From an uncultured Lachnospiraceae bacterium (GTDB lineage: Bacteria > Bacillota > Clostridia > Lachnospirales > Lachnospiraceae): a stretch of DNA of 64,000 nt. Positions within the stretch are counted from its first letter, which is position 1, and each line of letters begins with the position of its first letter. Below, one piece after another: positions 44,967-54,312 of this stretch. The notes below the pieces were generated by a model. That model saw only the letters and a list, made by a program, of their open reading frames with translations, ran no database searches and was not told the origin of the DNA. The translations under genes were made by a program, and so were the position numbers. The DNA is taken from assembly GCA_949155905.1 (NCBI GenBank), contig CASCWU010000002.1, forward strand, positions 1 to 64,000, read 5' to 3'.

Positions 44967-47564
44967 TTATACCAGCTTCCACTCTACCTCCAGGTTCCCA
45001 TCCTCCGCCTTTTTCCAGGCTACCCGAACTAACCCTTTTGGTGTGATCACTTCTCCTTCGGCGCTTGTATAATACCCGGCCTGAGGCTTCACGGAAAACT
45101 CGGCATAGCCTGGTGCGGTCGGCCGGACACCTAAGACAACCGCCGGAAGCTCGTACAGCGCCAGGGAACCCCAGGCATGACAGTCGCTCCGCCCGTCCGT
45201 ATCATTTTCTACGCACGTAGTACCATTGTTTTTCACCATTTCCCGCCAGACATCCCAGAGACGCTCCGTCCGTTCATACAGGCCGACCTGCTCCAAGGCA
45301 CGGAACATATAGTAGGCCATCGCAACCGAACAACGTGGGTACTCTTTTCCTGCTCCATAGTAGGAATCTGTCACCTCCGTCAAAATCCGTTTTCCTTCCT
45401 CCTGCCCGGCTGTCCCGGTTAAAACAGCAAACACCTGACAGTGCTGGCTGTATTCCTCAAAGCCAGGGCCGTCCTGATACAAGCCGTTTTCTCCGATGCA
45501 ATGACGGCGGATAGACTCCTTTACGGCCTCGGCGCGCTGCTCATACTCCTTGGCTACGCTTTCCCGATCCAGATACTCTGCCAGCTTCGCCGCCGCCTGC
45601 AGCCCGTAGATATACAAAAAGCTTTCCATCGTCACCGGCCCGTGCAAAATCGCGTTCGGCACACCGATCCGCCATTCCTTTACCCAGTCGATAAACGACC
45701 AGTAACGCCCTTCATACAGATGACCGCCGTTGACTGCGATCAAGCCCTGCTCGTTTAAATTCCGGCGGAAATATTCTAAAATCCCGTCTACGGTAGGCAT
45801 ATGATAACGAAGCAGCTCCTTGTCCCCAAAATACATCATATGATCATACAGCATCCAAATATAGTAAATAGAAAAACCAGGAATAACATTTGGCGCATAG
45901 GACGGATAGCTGCAATTTAACAGTCCATCATAACGAACCGAACGTTTAAAATCATCCATACATTTCCTGGCCAGTCGGTCGTCCGCCGCAACCTGATAGG
46001 TAAACAGCATTTGAGAACGGGAGTCCATAATATACTGAAGCTGCTCATAAAACGGACAGTCCTCATAGGTTTCGTGCATACAGCGGCGCAGTGTCCGTTC
46101 GCTGATATCCCAGACAGCATCCAATGTCTCATCTGAGGTTTTTACCCATGTTTTCACCTCCAACGGATACCCTGTCTCCCGGTAATCCAGACGAGCCACC
46201 GTCAATGCCTCCTCTCCGGTTTCAATCTCCAGACGGAGGAAACGGAAGGTACGGAACCAAAACGGCTCAAATACCTCTGGCGTGTCGGTCTTTCCATAGC
46301 CTGCTGCCGTATAATCATCTGCATATCCGTACAATTCCCCGTTTTGCCAGTCCATGCGATCCCGCTTGACGGGCATATTGCCTGGCCCCTGCGGCTTTGT
46401 TTTATCCGGCAGCGTGGAATAGCTCTCCGAATAGAGAAGATGCAGCCTGGCTTCTTTTCCCCCGGCCAACGCCAGACGGAGATACCCTGTCGTCAGCTCT
46501 CCGGCGTTTATTTCTACTACCTCCCGGCTATGCGCCGGTATCGTCAAGGCAGTATCCTTTCTGAGAAGGCCATTCCAGGCCGTTATCCTGCCTGATAATC
46601 CGCCCTTTCCTGCTGTCTTTGCTTTCTCAGCCACTTCTCCCTGACTTTTCTGATCTTCCGGGATCTCCTGGCCTTCCAGATTCTCACGACCTGCCTGACC
46701 TTCCGGGATCTCCTGGCCTTCCAAATTCTCACGGCCTGCCTGACCTTCCAGATTTTCACGACCTACCTGATCTTCCGGGATCTCCCGGATCGTCATCACT
46801 CCCTCAAAACGCTCCGGCTTCTGATAGAGCAGAGGAATCGGACGCTCCAATAAATTGCCCGGGCTGACCGCCTGATGCACCTGCATCCGACTGTACGGCA
46901 GGGCAGTGTTCCACCCAGAAGCATCAAAATCCTCTTTCATCCAATCCGCCGTTTCCGCATGGCCTTCTGTCTGCTCAAAAATTTGCAGCGGAGCAAAAAG
47001 CGGACTTTCCGATACGATTTTTACATGTCTGGCCGGATATGCCCGAAAGCTTTCGTCCGCCAAAAATTCCTCTGTTCTTTTTGTGCTGCCGTTCCGGCTA
47101 TCTTCCTGGCCAGTATTCTGCCCGCTCTCCGAGGCTTCCTCTGCTCCCCAGCTTATCGTTCCCTTCATGTAAAAGCCTGGAATCTCCGTCCGCCAGACAC
47201 TGTGGTTTCCTTTGTTGCTTGGCAGGGGATAACGCAGCACGATGGCCGCCAGGACATTTTTCCCAGGGTGGAGATAAGCCGCCAAATCCACTCTCTCGTA
47301 AAACCAGACATGCCGGTCGCCCTTTTCCGGCCCTACGGATACCAGAGTTCCATTGACATAAAATTTATAACGGGAGTCCGCTGAAAGATGAACCAAAAAG
47401 CTCCTTGGAAGATCTGCTTCCTCTCTCCCAAGCTCCAGCTCCTTCCGGAAATATACGACCTGTACCTGGCTGCTCAAGGCGCCGTATTCCTTTTCTGCTT
47501 CTGCTCCGCCTGTTTTCGTATCCAGCCAAATCCAGCCAGATGGCGGTAGATTATTTCTATCCAT
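44967..47564 (-). CDS. GH78 alpha-L-rhamnosidase
   Basis: An 865-residue glycoside hydrolase that releases alpha-L-rhamnose from plant or bacterial glycans. There is no signal peptide, so it acts in the cytosol on imported oligosaccharides. N-terminal beta-sandwich regions (FLVHLSADSRYKFYVNGTLV) precede the (alpha/alpha)6 barrel, whose hallmark ETYEDCPFYEQLQYIMDSRS (~residues 495-515) includes the catalytic acidic region. The C-terminus SDCHAWGSLALYELPAVVLG is typical. Residues 261-305 are an inserted repeat tract between two beta domains. It is last in a cluster with two esterase genes and a sugar-binding lipoprotein. Confidence 0.92.
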   Translation of the reverse strand: MDRNNLPPSGWIWLDTKTGGAEAEKEYGALSSQVQVVYFRKELELGREEADLPRSFLVHLSADSRYKFYVNGTLVSVGPEKGDRHVWFYERVDLAAYLHPGKNVLAAIVLRYPLPSNKGNHSVWRTEIPGFYMKGTISWGAEEASESGQNTGQEDSRNGSTKRTEEFLADESFRAYPARHVKIVSESPLFAPLQIFEQTEGHAETADWMKEDFDASGWNTALPYSRMQVHQAVSPGNLLERPIPLLYQKPERFEGVMTIREIPEDQVGRENLEGQAGRENLEGQEIPEGQAGRENLEGQEIPEDQKSQGEVAEKAKTAGKGGLSGRITAWNGLLRKDTALTIPAHSREVVEINAGELTTGYLRLALAGGKEARLHLLYSESYSTLPDKTKPQGPGNMPVKRDRMDWQNGELYGYADDYTAAGYGKTDTPEVFEPFWFRTFRFLRLEIETGEEALTVARLDYRETGYPLEVKTWVKTSDETLDAVWDISERTLRRCMHETYEDCPFYEQLQYIMDSRSQMLFTYQVAADDRLARKCMDDFKRSVRYDGLLNCSYPSYAPNVIPGFSIYYIWMLYDHMMYFGDKELLRYHMPTVDGILEYFRRNLNEQGLIAVNGGHLYEGRYWSFIDWVKEWRIGVPNAILHGPVTMESFLYIYGLQAAAKLAEYLDRESVAKEYEQRAEAVKESIRRHCIGENGLYQDGPGFEEYSQHCQVFAVLTGTAGQEEGKRILTEVTDSYYGAGKEYPRCSVAMAYYMFRALEQVGLYERTERLWDVWREMVKNNGTTCVENDTDGRSDCHAWGSLALYELPAVVLGVRPTAPGYAEFSVKPQAGYYTSAEGEVITPKGLVRVAWKKAEDGNLEVEWKLV
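46650..46784. repeat. In-frame repeat tract in the GH78 gene
   Basis: Codons 261-305 hold imperfect tandem units built from GRENLEGQ, EIPEDQ and EIPEGQ (three GRENLEGQ copies, three EIPE-type copies). The DNA repeats are about 24 and 42 bp, both multiples of three. It lies between beta-sandwich domains, so it likely forms a flexible loop. Confidence 0.85.
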
Positions 47565-47600
47565 ATGAGTTCTCCTTTTTGTATCAGCTCATCCCCAAAT

Positions 47601-48779
47601 TTACAGACGGATCAACTTTCCTGTTTTGGTATCTCTGGCGAACTTTCCGATCTGCTCCCATACCAGTTCCGCATAGCTGGTCGTCGGCCAGTGCGGCATC
47701 CCCTCGCAGGAAACGGTACGGAATAGGCACTCTCCCTGATCGTTTAGCGAATCACCGATAAAATACTTTCGTCCATGGTACTCCCTGACCTCGGTACGTT
47801 CAAACTCCGCGCCGATACTTTTTACAACCGGATCATCATGGTTCTCATAAAATTCCTGTCCTTGAAACGCTTCTGGTTTTGCGCCACCTACCCGACGCCA
47901 GTTGTTCAACGCTTTCTGCTTGTCGGCAGCTCCTAACGGAATCACGCCGCCTCCTCTCCTGCCATTCTCTGCAGGCGCTTCCGGTTCCGGCATCGGCGGT
48001 TGATCGCGCCAGAGCGGTTCGAGACAAAGCATTTCATTTTCTCCCATAAAGAGCAAGGCTGGCATCTCTAACTCCTCTGCTTTGGCTAACATTTCTTCTG
48101 TCAACTTATATTCTGGGTAATATTGCCCGTCTAACTCATGCTCACAGACGTCCCCGGCAAACAGCATCCCGCCCATCCCGGCACCGGCAAAAATATCTGG
48201 TCTTGACAGTACGTTCCGAGACGTCATAAAACCACCGAAACTATAGCCAATGCTGTATACTCGGCTCTCATCCACCGGATAATGTACTTTGGCATATTCC
48301 AGCAGCCCTAAAATATGCTCTAAATTCTCATTTTCCGGGGCAATGACGATACATTCTTCTCTGGCCGCTACCTGAATGATACCGTAGCTTTCGGTTAATT
48401 GAATCGGATTGTGCGCTCCGTGCAGACAGAAAATCAGCGGAAATTTCCGATCTGTGTTTTTTTGCTCCATTTCCTCTACGGCAGCTAACGGCAAATACGA
48501 AGCCCATTTGCTGTGAACATTTTTTGGATCACCATGCAGCTCCTTTTTCAAGCCCTTTTCATAGCCTGCCCAAAACTCCAGTTCTTCCCTCGAGTCCTCG
48601 CCCCACATCATCACCTTCATATTTTCCTGAATCAGACGCCCGTCCTCAGAAGTTGCTACTGCCTCTGCGTCACATTCGTCATTACCCATTGCCTGAAATA
48701 AGCCCGCCGGATTCGGTGCGCCCTTCTTTACATCCTCGCCGGTCAGTCCCAGCTTTCCTTCTTCTCTCTTTTCTTCCAT
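47601..48779 (-). CDS. PHB depolymerase-like serine esterase
   Basis: A 392-residue alpha/beta hydrolase. Visible: FPLIFCLHGAHN (oxyanion region), nucleophile elbow GYSFGG, and the C-terminal His in GMPHWPTTSYAELVW. Such LpqC/feruloyl-esterase-like proteins deacylate polysaccharide side chains or aromatic esters. No signal peptide is seen, so cytosolic action on an imported substrate is likely, in step with the rhamnosidase 36 bp downstream. A broken paralogue lies just upstream. The start ATG is followed by the MEEKREEGKLGLTGEDV opening shared with that paralogue. Confidence 0.85.
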   Translation of the reverse strand: MEEKREEGKLGLTGEDVKKGAPNPAGLFQAMGNDECDAEAVATSEDGRLIQENMKVMMWGEDSREELEFWAGYEKGLKKELHGDPKNVHSKWASYLPLAAVEEMEQKNTDRKFPLIFCLHGAHNPIQLTESYGIIQVAAREECIVIAPENENLEHILGLLEYAKVHYPVDESRVYSIGYSFGGFMTSRNVLSRPDIFAGAGMGGMLFAGDVCEHELDGQYYPEYKLTEEMLAKAEELEMPALLFMGENEMLCLEPLWRDQPPMPEPEAPAENGRRGGGVIPLGAADKQKALNNWRRVGGAKPEAFQGQEFYENHDDPVVKSIGAEFERTEVREYHGRKYFIGDSLNDQGECLFRTVSCEGMPHWPTTSYAELVWEQIGKFARDTKTGKLIRL

Positions 48780-48830
48780 GCTTCTTTTCCTCGCTTTCTC
48801 TTTTTTATCTCTTTCCTATCTAATTCCGAT

Positions 48831-49948
48831 TTATAACCGGATCAGCTTCCCCGTTTTGGTATCTCTGGCATATTTGCTGATATGCTCCCAGATCAGCTCT
48901 GGAAAATACAGGGTTGCACCATGATTCATTTTTTCACAGGATACCGTACGGAACAGACATTCTCCATCCTCTTTTACAGAATCCCCGATAAAATATTTTC
49001 TTCCTTTATAATCCCTAATCTCTGTCCGTTCAAACTCGGCTCCAATACTTCTTACTACCGGATTAGTATGAGTTTCGTAGTACTCCTTTTTTTGAAATTC
49101 TTTTTGTTCACAGCCTGCTGCCCGTCTCCAATTTTGAAACGCTTGTTTTTTATCCTTGCTGTCGAGCGGAATCACTCCATCCTGAATTTCTGTTTCCGGC
49201 TCCCTCCAAAGCGGTTCCAGGCAAAGCATTTCGTTTTCTCCCATAAACAACAGCACAGGTAGCTCTACCTCTTTCATATGCTCTATCATTTCCTCTGTCA
49301 AATGGTAGGCTGGATAGAACTGGCCGTCTAAGGTATGCTCTACCACATCTCCGGCAAATAACATCTCGCCCATCCCGATTCCGGCAAACAGCTCCGGATG
49401 CCGCCAGGCATTCTGGGATGTCATAAAGCCACCGAAGCTATAGCCCATACAATATACCCGGCTTTCATCGACCGGATAATGCTCGGAGCAATCACAATAC
49501 ATTCCTCTCTGGCCGCCAGTTGAGTAATCCCGCAGCTTTCCGTCATCAAAATCGGATTATGCGCCCCATGCAGGTTAAAAATCAACGGAAATTTCCGTCC
49601 TGTCTCTGTTCCTTCTACCGCCGCCAATGGCAGATAAGCGGCCCATTTGGTATGTACGTCAGCCGGATCACCATGCAGTTCCTTCTTCATACCCTTCCCA
49701 CAGGTTCTCCAATATTCCATATCCTCCGGGGTTCCTTCCCCCTTCCGCATACAAATTCCCATCATTTCCGCATGATCCTTTGCATCCTCGCTGGCCAGAT
49801 ATGCTTCCACGTCAAACCGCTTATCGCCCATTGCTTTTAGCATTTCTCTCGGATCAAATCTCGGTCTGCCGCCTTCTGGTTCTTTCATACTCCCACGCAC
49901 ATCCTCTTCTGTCAGCCCCATTTTGGCCGTTTCTTTCCTTTCTTCCAT
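48831..49948 (-). pseudogene. Frameshifted paralogue of the PHB depolymerase-like esterase
   Basis: Two frames together match the intact neighbour end to end. The upstream part (49948-49421) covers MEERKETAKMGLTEEDV to CIVIAP, and the downstream part (to 48831) resumes at EHYPVDESRVYCMGYSFGG. Compared with the neighbour, about 16 codons plus one base (~49 bp) are missing at the junction near 49482, shifting the frame. The catalytic Ser lies beyond the break, so no active esterase is expected. The rest is well preserved (FPLIFNLHGAHN; His in MNHGATLYFPELIWEH), suggesting a recent lesion. A sequencing error is unlikely to remove this many bases. Confidence 0.85.
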
Positions 49949-50004
49949 TTCTCTGTCTCCTTTTTCTTACCTATACTCTGATGCTCTGCCTTCCTCTATC
50001 AAAA

Positions 50005-50035
50005 AAGGAGGCCGCTCCCTTTTCCCGGAAACGGC
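50005..50035 (-). terminator. Terminator after the orphan binding protein
   Basis: Leftward 9-bp stem (arms 50027-50035 and 50011-50019, with G-U pairs) is followed by CTCC and six T residues. It lies 13 bp beyond the binding-protein stop. Confidence 0.65.
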
Positions 50036-50047
50036 ATCCCTTCTATG

Positions 50048-51757
50048 TTATCTGTTCTGATACCGGTCATACGCCGCCTGTTTTAAATCAATACATCTTT
50101 GCAGGCCGTACTGGTACAACTGTTCTACATAGCTGTCATAAGTGTCCAGAGATTCCACACCAAGGATACATTTGGTACTCATTTCATCTACCAGTGTCGT
50201 AATGCTCGTATAAATCACATTGAATTCCTCTGTTTCTTCTCCTGTCATCGTCGCAAACGGAGGATAAACAAGGCTATAATCGGCATCCCAGGCAGACTGC
50301 ATATCCAGACATTCATCGTTTCCCTTTTCATGAGCAGCATAGTCTACACCTGTAGCAAGCGCACCTACCCAGTTGCTTAAATGTGCGATTCTCATCTCAT
50401 GAACATTTAATTCCGAATCCTCGGTCATCATAGCAGAATAGGAAGCCTTTCCATCGCTCTCTACGGTATAATGAACATTCTCTTCCCCATAAAAATGATA
50501 ATACATGGATTCCTTTGTATAATGATAATCCAAATAGCGGCACAGTGTTTCCAAACGCTCTCCGGTTACATTAGAGTTGACACAAAGCTGTGCGCTTACC
50601 ATACTCGGCTGGCTGGCGCCTCTGACCGGATCGTTCTCGTTTAAAACCGGATTCGGTGCGTAGGCCAGGAAATAATCATCCGCTACCGGATAGCCCATTC
50701 CCTTTACGCTCGTTCCGCCGAACTGCCACCAAATCGAACACATACCAGTCTTATCACCTCCGATGTTCTCTAGCTCTGTCAAGGCATACGCATTGTTAGC
50801 CGTAAAGTTCTGATCCAAAAGCCCTGCATCATACCAATCCTTCATCTGCTGTAAATATTCCTTATAGCCTGGCTCGGCAGGCCCGAATTTTACCGTATCT
50901 CCATCCATATAGAAGCCTTCCAAAACACCATAGGCCGTTAAAAATGCGCCGCACTGGATTCTGCCGTTATTTCCAATCATCAACGGCGATTCTACTCCGC
51001 GGTTTTTAAATGCGGTCAGTGCTTCTGTCCAATCATCTATCGTCACTGGCATTTCCAGCCCTGCTTCATCCAGCCAGTCCTTTCTGACGGCCATTCCGAT
51101 AAAATTCAGGTTTGTATCCAGATTCATATTGTCATCCATATAGATGCTATACAGGGAATACCGCTTTCCATCATCCGCTGTAACATCTTTTTTTAGCTGC
51201 TCATTAGAATCCAGGATTGCCTTATAGGTTGGCATATACTGATCGATTAAATCCGTCATCTCTAAAAACAGTCCATCCTTTACCGCCTGAATCGGGCCGC
51301 CCGTATAGTAGCTGTTTACCCCGGAATATACCATATCCGGAATATCTCCGGAAGCAATCATCAGACCGAATTTTTCCTGTGCTTCATTTGCCGTCACCCA
51401 GGCAACCTTTAAATGAACATTCGTTGCCTCTTCTACTAAAGCCGCTGTATCGGTTGCCTCATAACCAGGCGTCATCATACCGTTATCTACCGTCCAAAGG
51501 GAAAACTCCGTTTTCTCCTCTAATGGAAAAAAGTCCTTTTCTTCCGGAGTAGTCTGTTCCGGCGTGCCGTCCCCGCCTTCCTCCGGTGTCTGCTGATCAC
51601 TGTTTTCCTTTTGCGTATCGTCACTGGCGCTGCTGTTCGTATTTGTCTTACTGTTGTCCTTGCTGTCGTCGTTCTTTTTGCCACAGGCTGCAAACAAACT
51701 CACTGCCATGACCAGAACCAGAACGAAGCTGATCCATATTACTCCTCTTCTTTTCAT
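50048..51757 (-). CDS. Orphan sugar-binding lipoprotein of an ABC transporter
   Basis: A 569-residue extracellular solute-binding protein. The signal peptide MKRRGVIWISFVLVLVMAVS ends in lipobox FAAC; an Asn/Ser/Glu-rich linker follows, then a long LplA-like mature domain (FSLWTVDNGMMTPGY, MIASGDIPDMVYSG, YSLYSIYMDD). The ATG at 51757 has GGAGG 8 bases upstream. No permease or ATPase gene lies near, unlike the 11-14.7 kb importer. It sits between a membrane AraC-type regulator and the esterase/rhamnosidase genes, so the ligand may be a rhamnose-containing oligosaccharide; it could use permeases encoded elsewhere. Confidence 0.9.
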   Translation of the reverse strand: MKRRGVIWISFVLVLVMAVSLFAACGKKNDDSKDNSKTNTNSSASDDTQKENSDQQTPEEGGDGTPEQTTPEEKDFFPLEEKTEFSLWTVDNGMMTPGYEATDTAALVEEATNVHLKVAWVTANEAQEKFGLMIASGDIPDMVYSGVNSYYTGGPIQAVKDGLFLEMTDLIDQYMPTYKAILDSNEQLKKDVTADDGKRYSLYSIYMDDNMNLDTNLNFIGMAVRKDWLDEAGLEMPVTIDDWTEALTAFKNRGVESPLMIGNNGRIQCGAFLTAYGVLEGFYMDGDTVKFGPAEPGYKEYLQQMKDWYDAGLLDQNFTANNAYALTELENIGGDKTGMCSIWWQFGGTSVKGMGYPVADDYFLAYAPNPVLNENDPVRGASQPSMVSAQLCVNSNVTGERLETLCRYLDYHYTKESMYYHFYGEENVHYTVESDGKASYSAMMTEDSELNVHEMRIAHLSNWVGALATGVDYAAHEKGNDECLDMQSAWDADYSLVYPPFATMTGEETEEFNVIYTSITTLVDEMSTKCILGVESLDTYDSYVEQLYQYGLQRCIDLKQAAYDRYQNR

Positions 51758-51941
51758 TCGGTTATCCTCCATTCGTTTTGATGCCTTCTCCTTTGCAAAA
51801 CAGTTGTACGGCTTCACAGCGCTGCGCCTTCTATAGTCCTATGTACCAGCCCTGTGTACCAATCTGCTGCCTGCAAGTAAAGAAAGCTCCCTTGGGTAAG
51901 CCAGCTCCTAAAAGCCATACCGTACCCTGACTGCTGAAATC

Positions 51942-51970
51942 ATTGTAGCAAAGAAGTCTCATTTTGAAAA
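51942..51970 (-). promoter_or_regulatory. Promoter of the binding-protein gene
   Basis: Leftward extended -10 TGCTACAAT (hexamer at 51942-51947) with TTTTCA at the -35 position (51965-51970, 17-bp spacer). The weak -35 suits activation by the adjacent AraC-type regulator. The leader of about 180 nt shows no recognised structure. Confidence 0.5.
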
Positions 51971-52054
51971 TAACCACTAGTTAAAAAGAAAAATGCCTTA
52001 TTTTTTCGGCACTTTCTGTGCTGCAAAAACAAGACATAGTCCTCCAAATAGCCT

Positions 52055-54139
52055 TTATTGCTGGCTTTTTACGTATTTCATCGGCGTCATCCCAACACGC
52101 TCTGTAAAGAGCCGGATCAAAGGACGGCTGCTGTAATAACCTACCTGCTCTGCCGTTTCTGTCACCGACATTCCAGACAGCAGCAGTTCCTTTGCATGTT
52201 CCATCCGTACCTGTCCAATGTATTCCAGCACACCGCAGTCCTTTTCTTTTTTAAAATTTCGGGAAAGCCATGGTGTAGAAACCTCAAACATCTCTGCCAG
52301 GGCTCCAACTGTCAACTGCTTGTCCGCATAATGCCCGTCGATGTATTCCTGTACCTCATCGGCAATACATCTGGTGGCCTCCTCCTGCGGTTCCTCCTTT
52401 ACTCCCAGCCAAAGCTGCATCGCCTCAGACTCCAACGCTTTTTTATAAGAAGCCAGTTCTTTCTCCGCAATTCCGACCTGATGCTCCCACAACGCCAGAC
52501 ACAAGGAACGTTCCTTTGCAAAAATATGATAAAACTGCCTGACCAGCTCCTCCTGCTTCCATGTCTCATAAGCGATTACCTGCGGATAGCCCGTCAAAAA
52601 GCCCCTATACTCCGCAAGCGCCCTTACCTCATCATAGGCTCTGGCCACCCCCTGCCAGCCCTGCCATAGCCCGCTGATTTCCACGGAAACATCAATCCCG
52701 CACTGTTCCTTAAAGAAACGGCTGATTTTCTCGATATCCTCCTCTGCCAGAAGGGACTTGCCGTCTCTTCGCTCTCCGGCCAGCAAATAATAGCAGCCCC
52801 GCAATTCCCCAAACACAAAGGAAACCTTTCCCTCCAGCTCCTCCGCCAGTACATTTTTTAACATAAATACCAACAGCGTTCCTTCTAATCCTGTCTCCTC
52901 CGCCCCAAGCACACGGAACTGGACAACCTGCCGGATATCTCCTCCTAAAAAGCTGCAAAACATTTGATAGGTTGCTTCGTCTCCCGCCCCCATCTGACGA
53001 TTGTCCGGCTCAAATAGCTGATGCAGCCCGTGCGTAATGATCACCTGCTCCTGTCTGCCCACTTCATCCTTTCTACTCTCGTAGGCATCAATCAAATGCT
53101 GCAAAGACTGTCCTGCCTCTGCCAATTCCTTTCCCTCTAAATAGCCATGCCGCCGGATTACCGTCAGCAAATCCCCTACCGGCCTGTAATTCCGTCTGCT
53201 CTGATACCACACTAGTAGAACTCCTGCCAGCAGGCAAATCAGCAAATAGGCAGCCAAAATCCATCTCATTCCACGAAGTGTAGAAACATATCCCACATCC
53301 GGCTGGATGCTGTAGAGCTTTAAGCCGTAGCGCTCCATTTCGTCCTGATACAGACAGGTCGTCCCCTTCCACTGCATCGGACTGTTTTCAAAGGAGGTCT
53401 TTAGCACCTCCTCTATCGTCACCCGGCCGACCTCTCCTGCCCGATAAGAGGCGCTGCTGTAAGCGTTTCCCTGTGTATCCGCCAGGAAAAATTCTACTTC
53501 TGTCGTATGAAGCAAATAGTCCAAATACTGCTCTGATAAATAAACCAGTACAATCATCGGCTGCTTTAAGAGATGAACATTTTTCCGAAATACTGAGGTA
53601 TACAAAAGTTTATTTTCCCCGATACTATGATAGGTTCCATATAATTCCTCTGAAAGCAGACGAAGGAAGCTGTCCTGATCCAGTCCCGTCGCACGCTCGA
53701 GAACCTTATTGCTTTCCACAGAAAATGCCAGATCCGTTCCTATCATGCACTCCTTCTGCGGAAAATATAAAAAAATTTCTTCGATTTCTTCATTGTTCCG
53801 CGTATAATCCGAAAGAAGCTTCTGCACCTCTCCCATCTGATAGCGATCCTCCCTGGTCCATTCCGCCTTCTTCGCCAACTGGCTAACCGTACTGTCCCCC
53901 TGAATCATAATCGTTAAATCGCTCACCTGTTCAAATACCGACGCCAGGGTTTCGGCTCGATCTGCCAGCATCGTATATTGTATCGTCTCTGCCTTTTCCT
54001 GCACAGCCTTCATCGAATAGCCATACAAAAGCCCGCCCAAAATCAATGGAATCAGCAGCACCGGCAAATAGGACACCGCCCACCGCAGAACTGTTTTCCG
54101 CTGAATCTGATGGCTGTTGCTTTGCTTTTCTCGTTTCAT
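52055..54139 (-). CDS. Membrane-bound AraC-type transcriptional regulator
   Basis: A regulator of about 694 residues of the one-component type frequent beside sugar genes in Lachnospiraceae. A first membrane helix (VSYLPVLLIPLILGGLLYGY) lies at about 20-40, an extracellular Cache-like sensor at ~45-285, a second helix (ILAAYLLICLLAGVLLVWY) at ~290-310, a cytosolic linker domain follows, and the last ~100 residues hold two AraC HTH motifs (LTVGALAEMFEVSTPWLSR; VTETAEQVGYYSSRPL). It would sense an external sugar and activate the binding-protein, esterase and rhamnosidase genes downstream. The ATG at 54139 is chosen (AAGGGG upstream); 54187 is also open. Confidence 0.88.
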   Translation of the reverse strand: MKREKQSNSHQIQRKTVLRWAVSYLPVLLIPLILGGLLYGYSMKAVQEKAETIQYTMLADRAETLASVFEQVSDLTIMIQGDSTVSQLAKKAEWTREDRYQMGEVQKLLSDYTRNNEEIEEIFLYFPQKECMIGTDLAFSVESNKVLERATGLDQDSFLRLLSEELYGTYHSIGENKLLYTSVFRKNVHLLKQPMIVLVYLSEQYLDYLLHTTEVEFFLADTQGNAYSSASYRAGEVGRVTIEEVLKTSFENSPMQWKGTTCLYQDEMERYGLKLYSIQPDVGYVSTLRGMRWILAAYLLICLLAGVLLVWYQSRRNYRPVGDLLTVIRRHGYLEGKELAEAGQSLQHLIDAYESRKDEVGRQEQVIITHGLHQLFEPDNRQMGAGDEATYQMFCSFLGGDIRQVVQFRVLGAEETGLEGTLLVFMLKNVLAEELEGKVSFVFGELRGCYYLLAGERRDGKSLLAEEDIEKISRFFKEQCGIDVSVEISGLWQGWQGVARAYDEVRALAEYRGFLTGYPQVIAYETWKQEELVRQFYHIFAKERSLCLALWEHQVGIAEKELASYKKALESEAMQLWLGVKEEPQEEATRCIADEVQEYIDGHYADKQLTVGALAEMFEVSTPWLSRNFKKEKDCGVLEYIGQVRMEHAKELLLSGMSVTETAEQVGYYSSRPLIRLFTERVGMTPMKYVKSQQ

Positions 54140-54312
54140 CTTCCCCTTGCTCCTCATAGCGGCAAAAACGCCAGAGCGTTCCTGCATATTTATCCTTTAT
54201 TATACAAAGAGTACAGGGGGCTGTCAACGGGATACCTTTACAAAGCTCACTTTGGTAGCTTCTCCGATATTCTAAGTTTTTACCTTCTGTTACACAACCG
54301 GGCAAGTTAATT

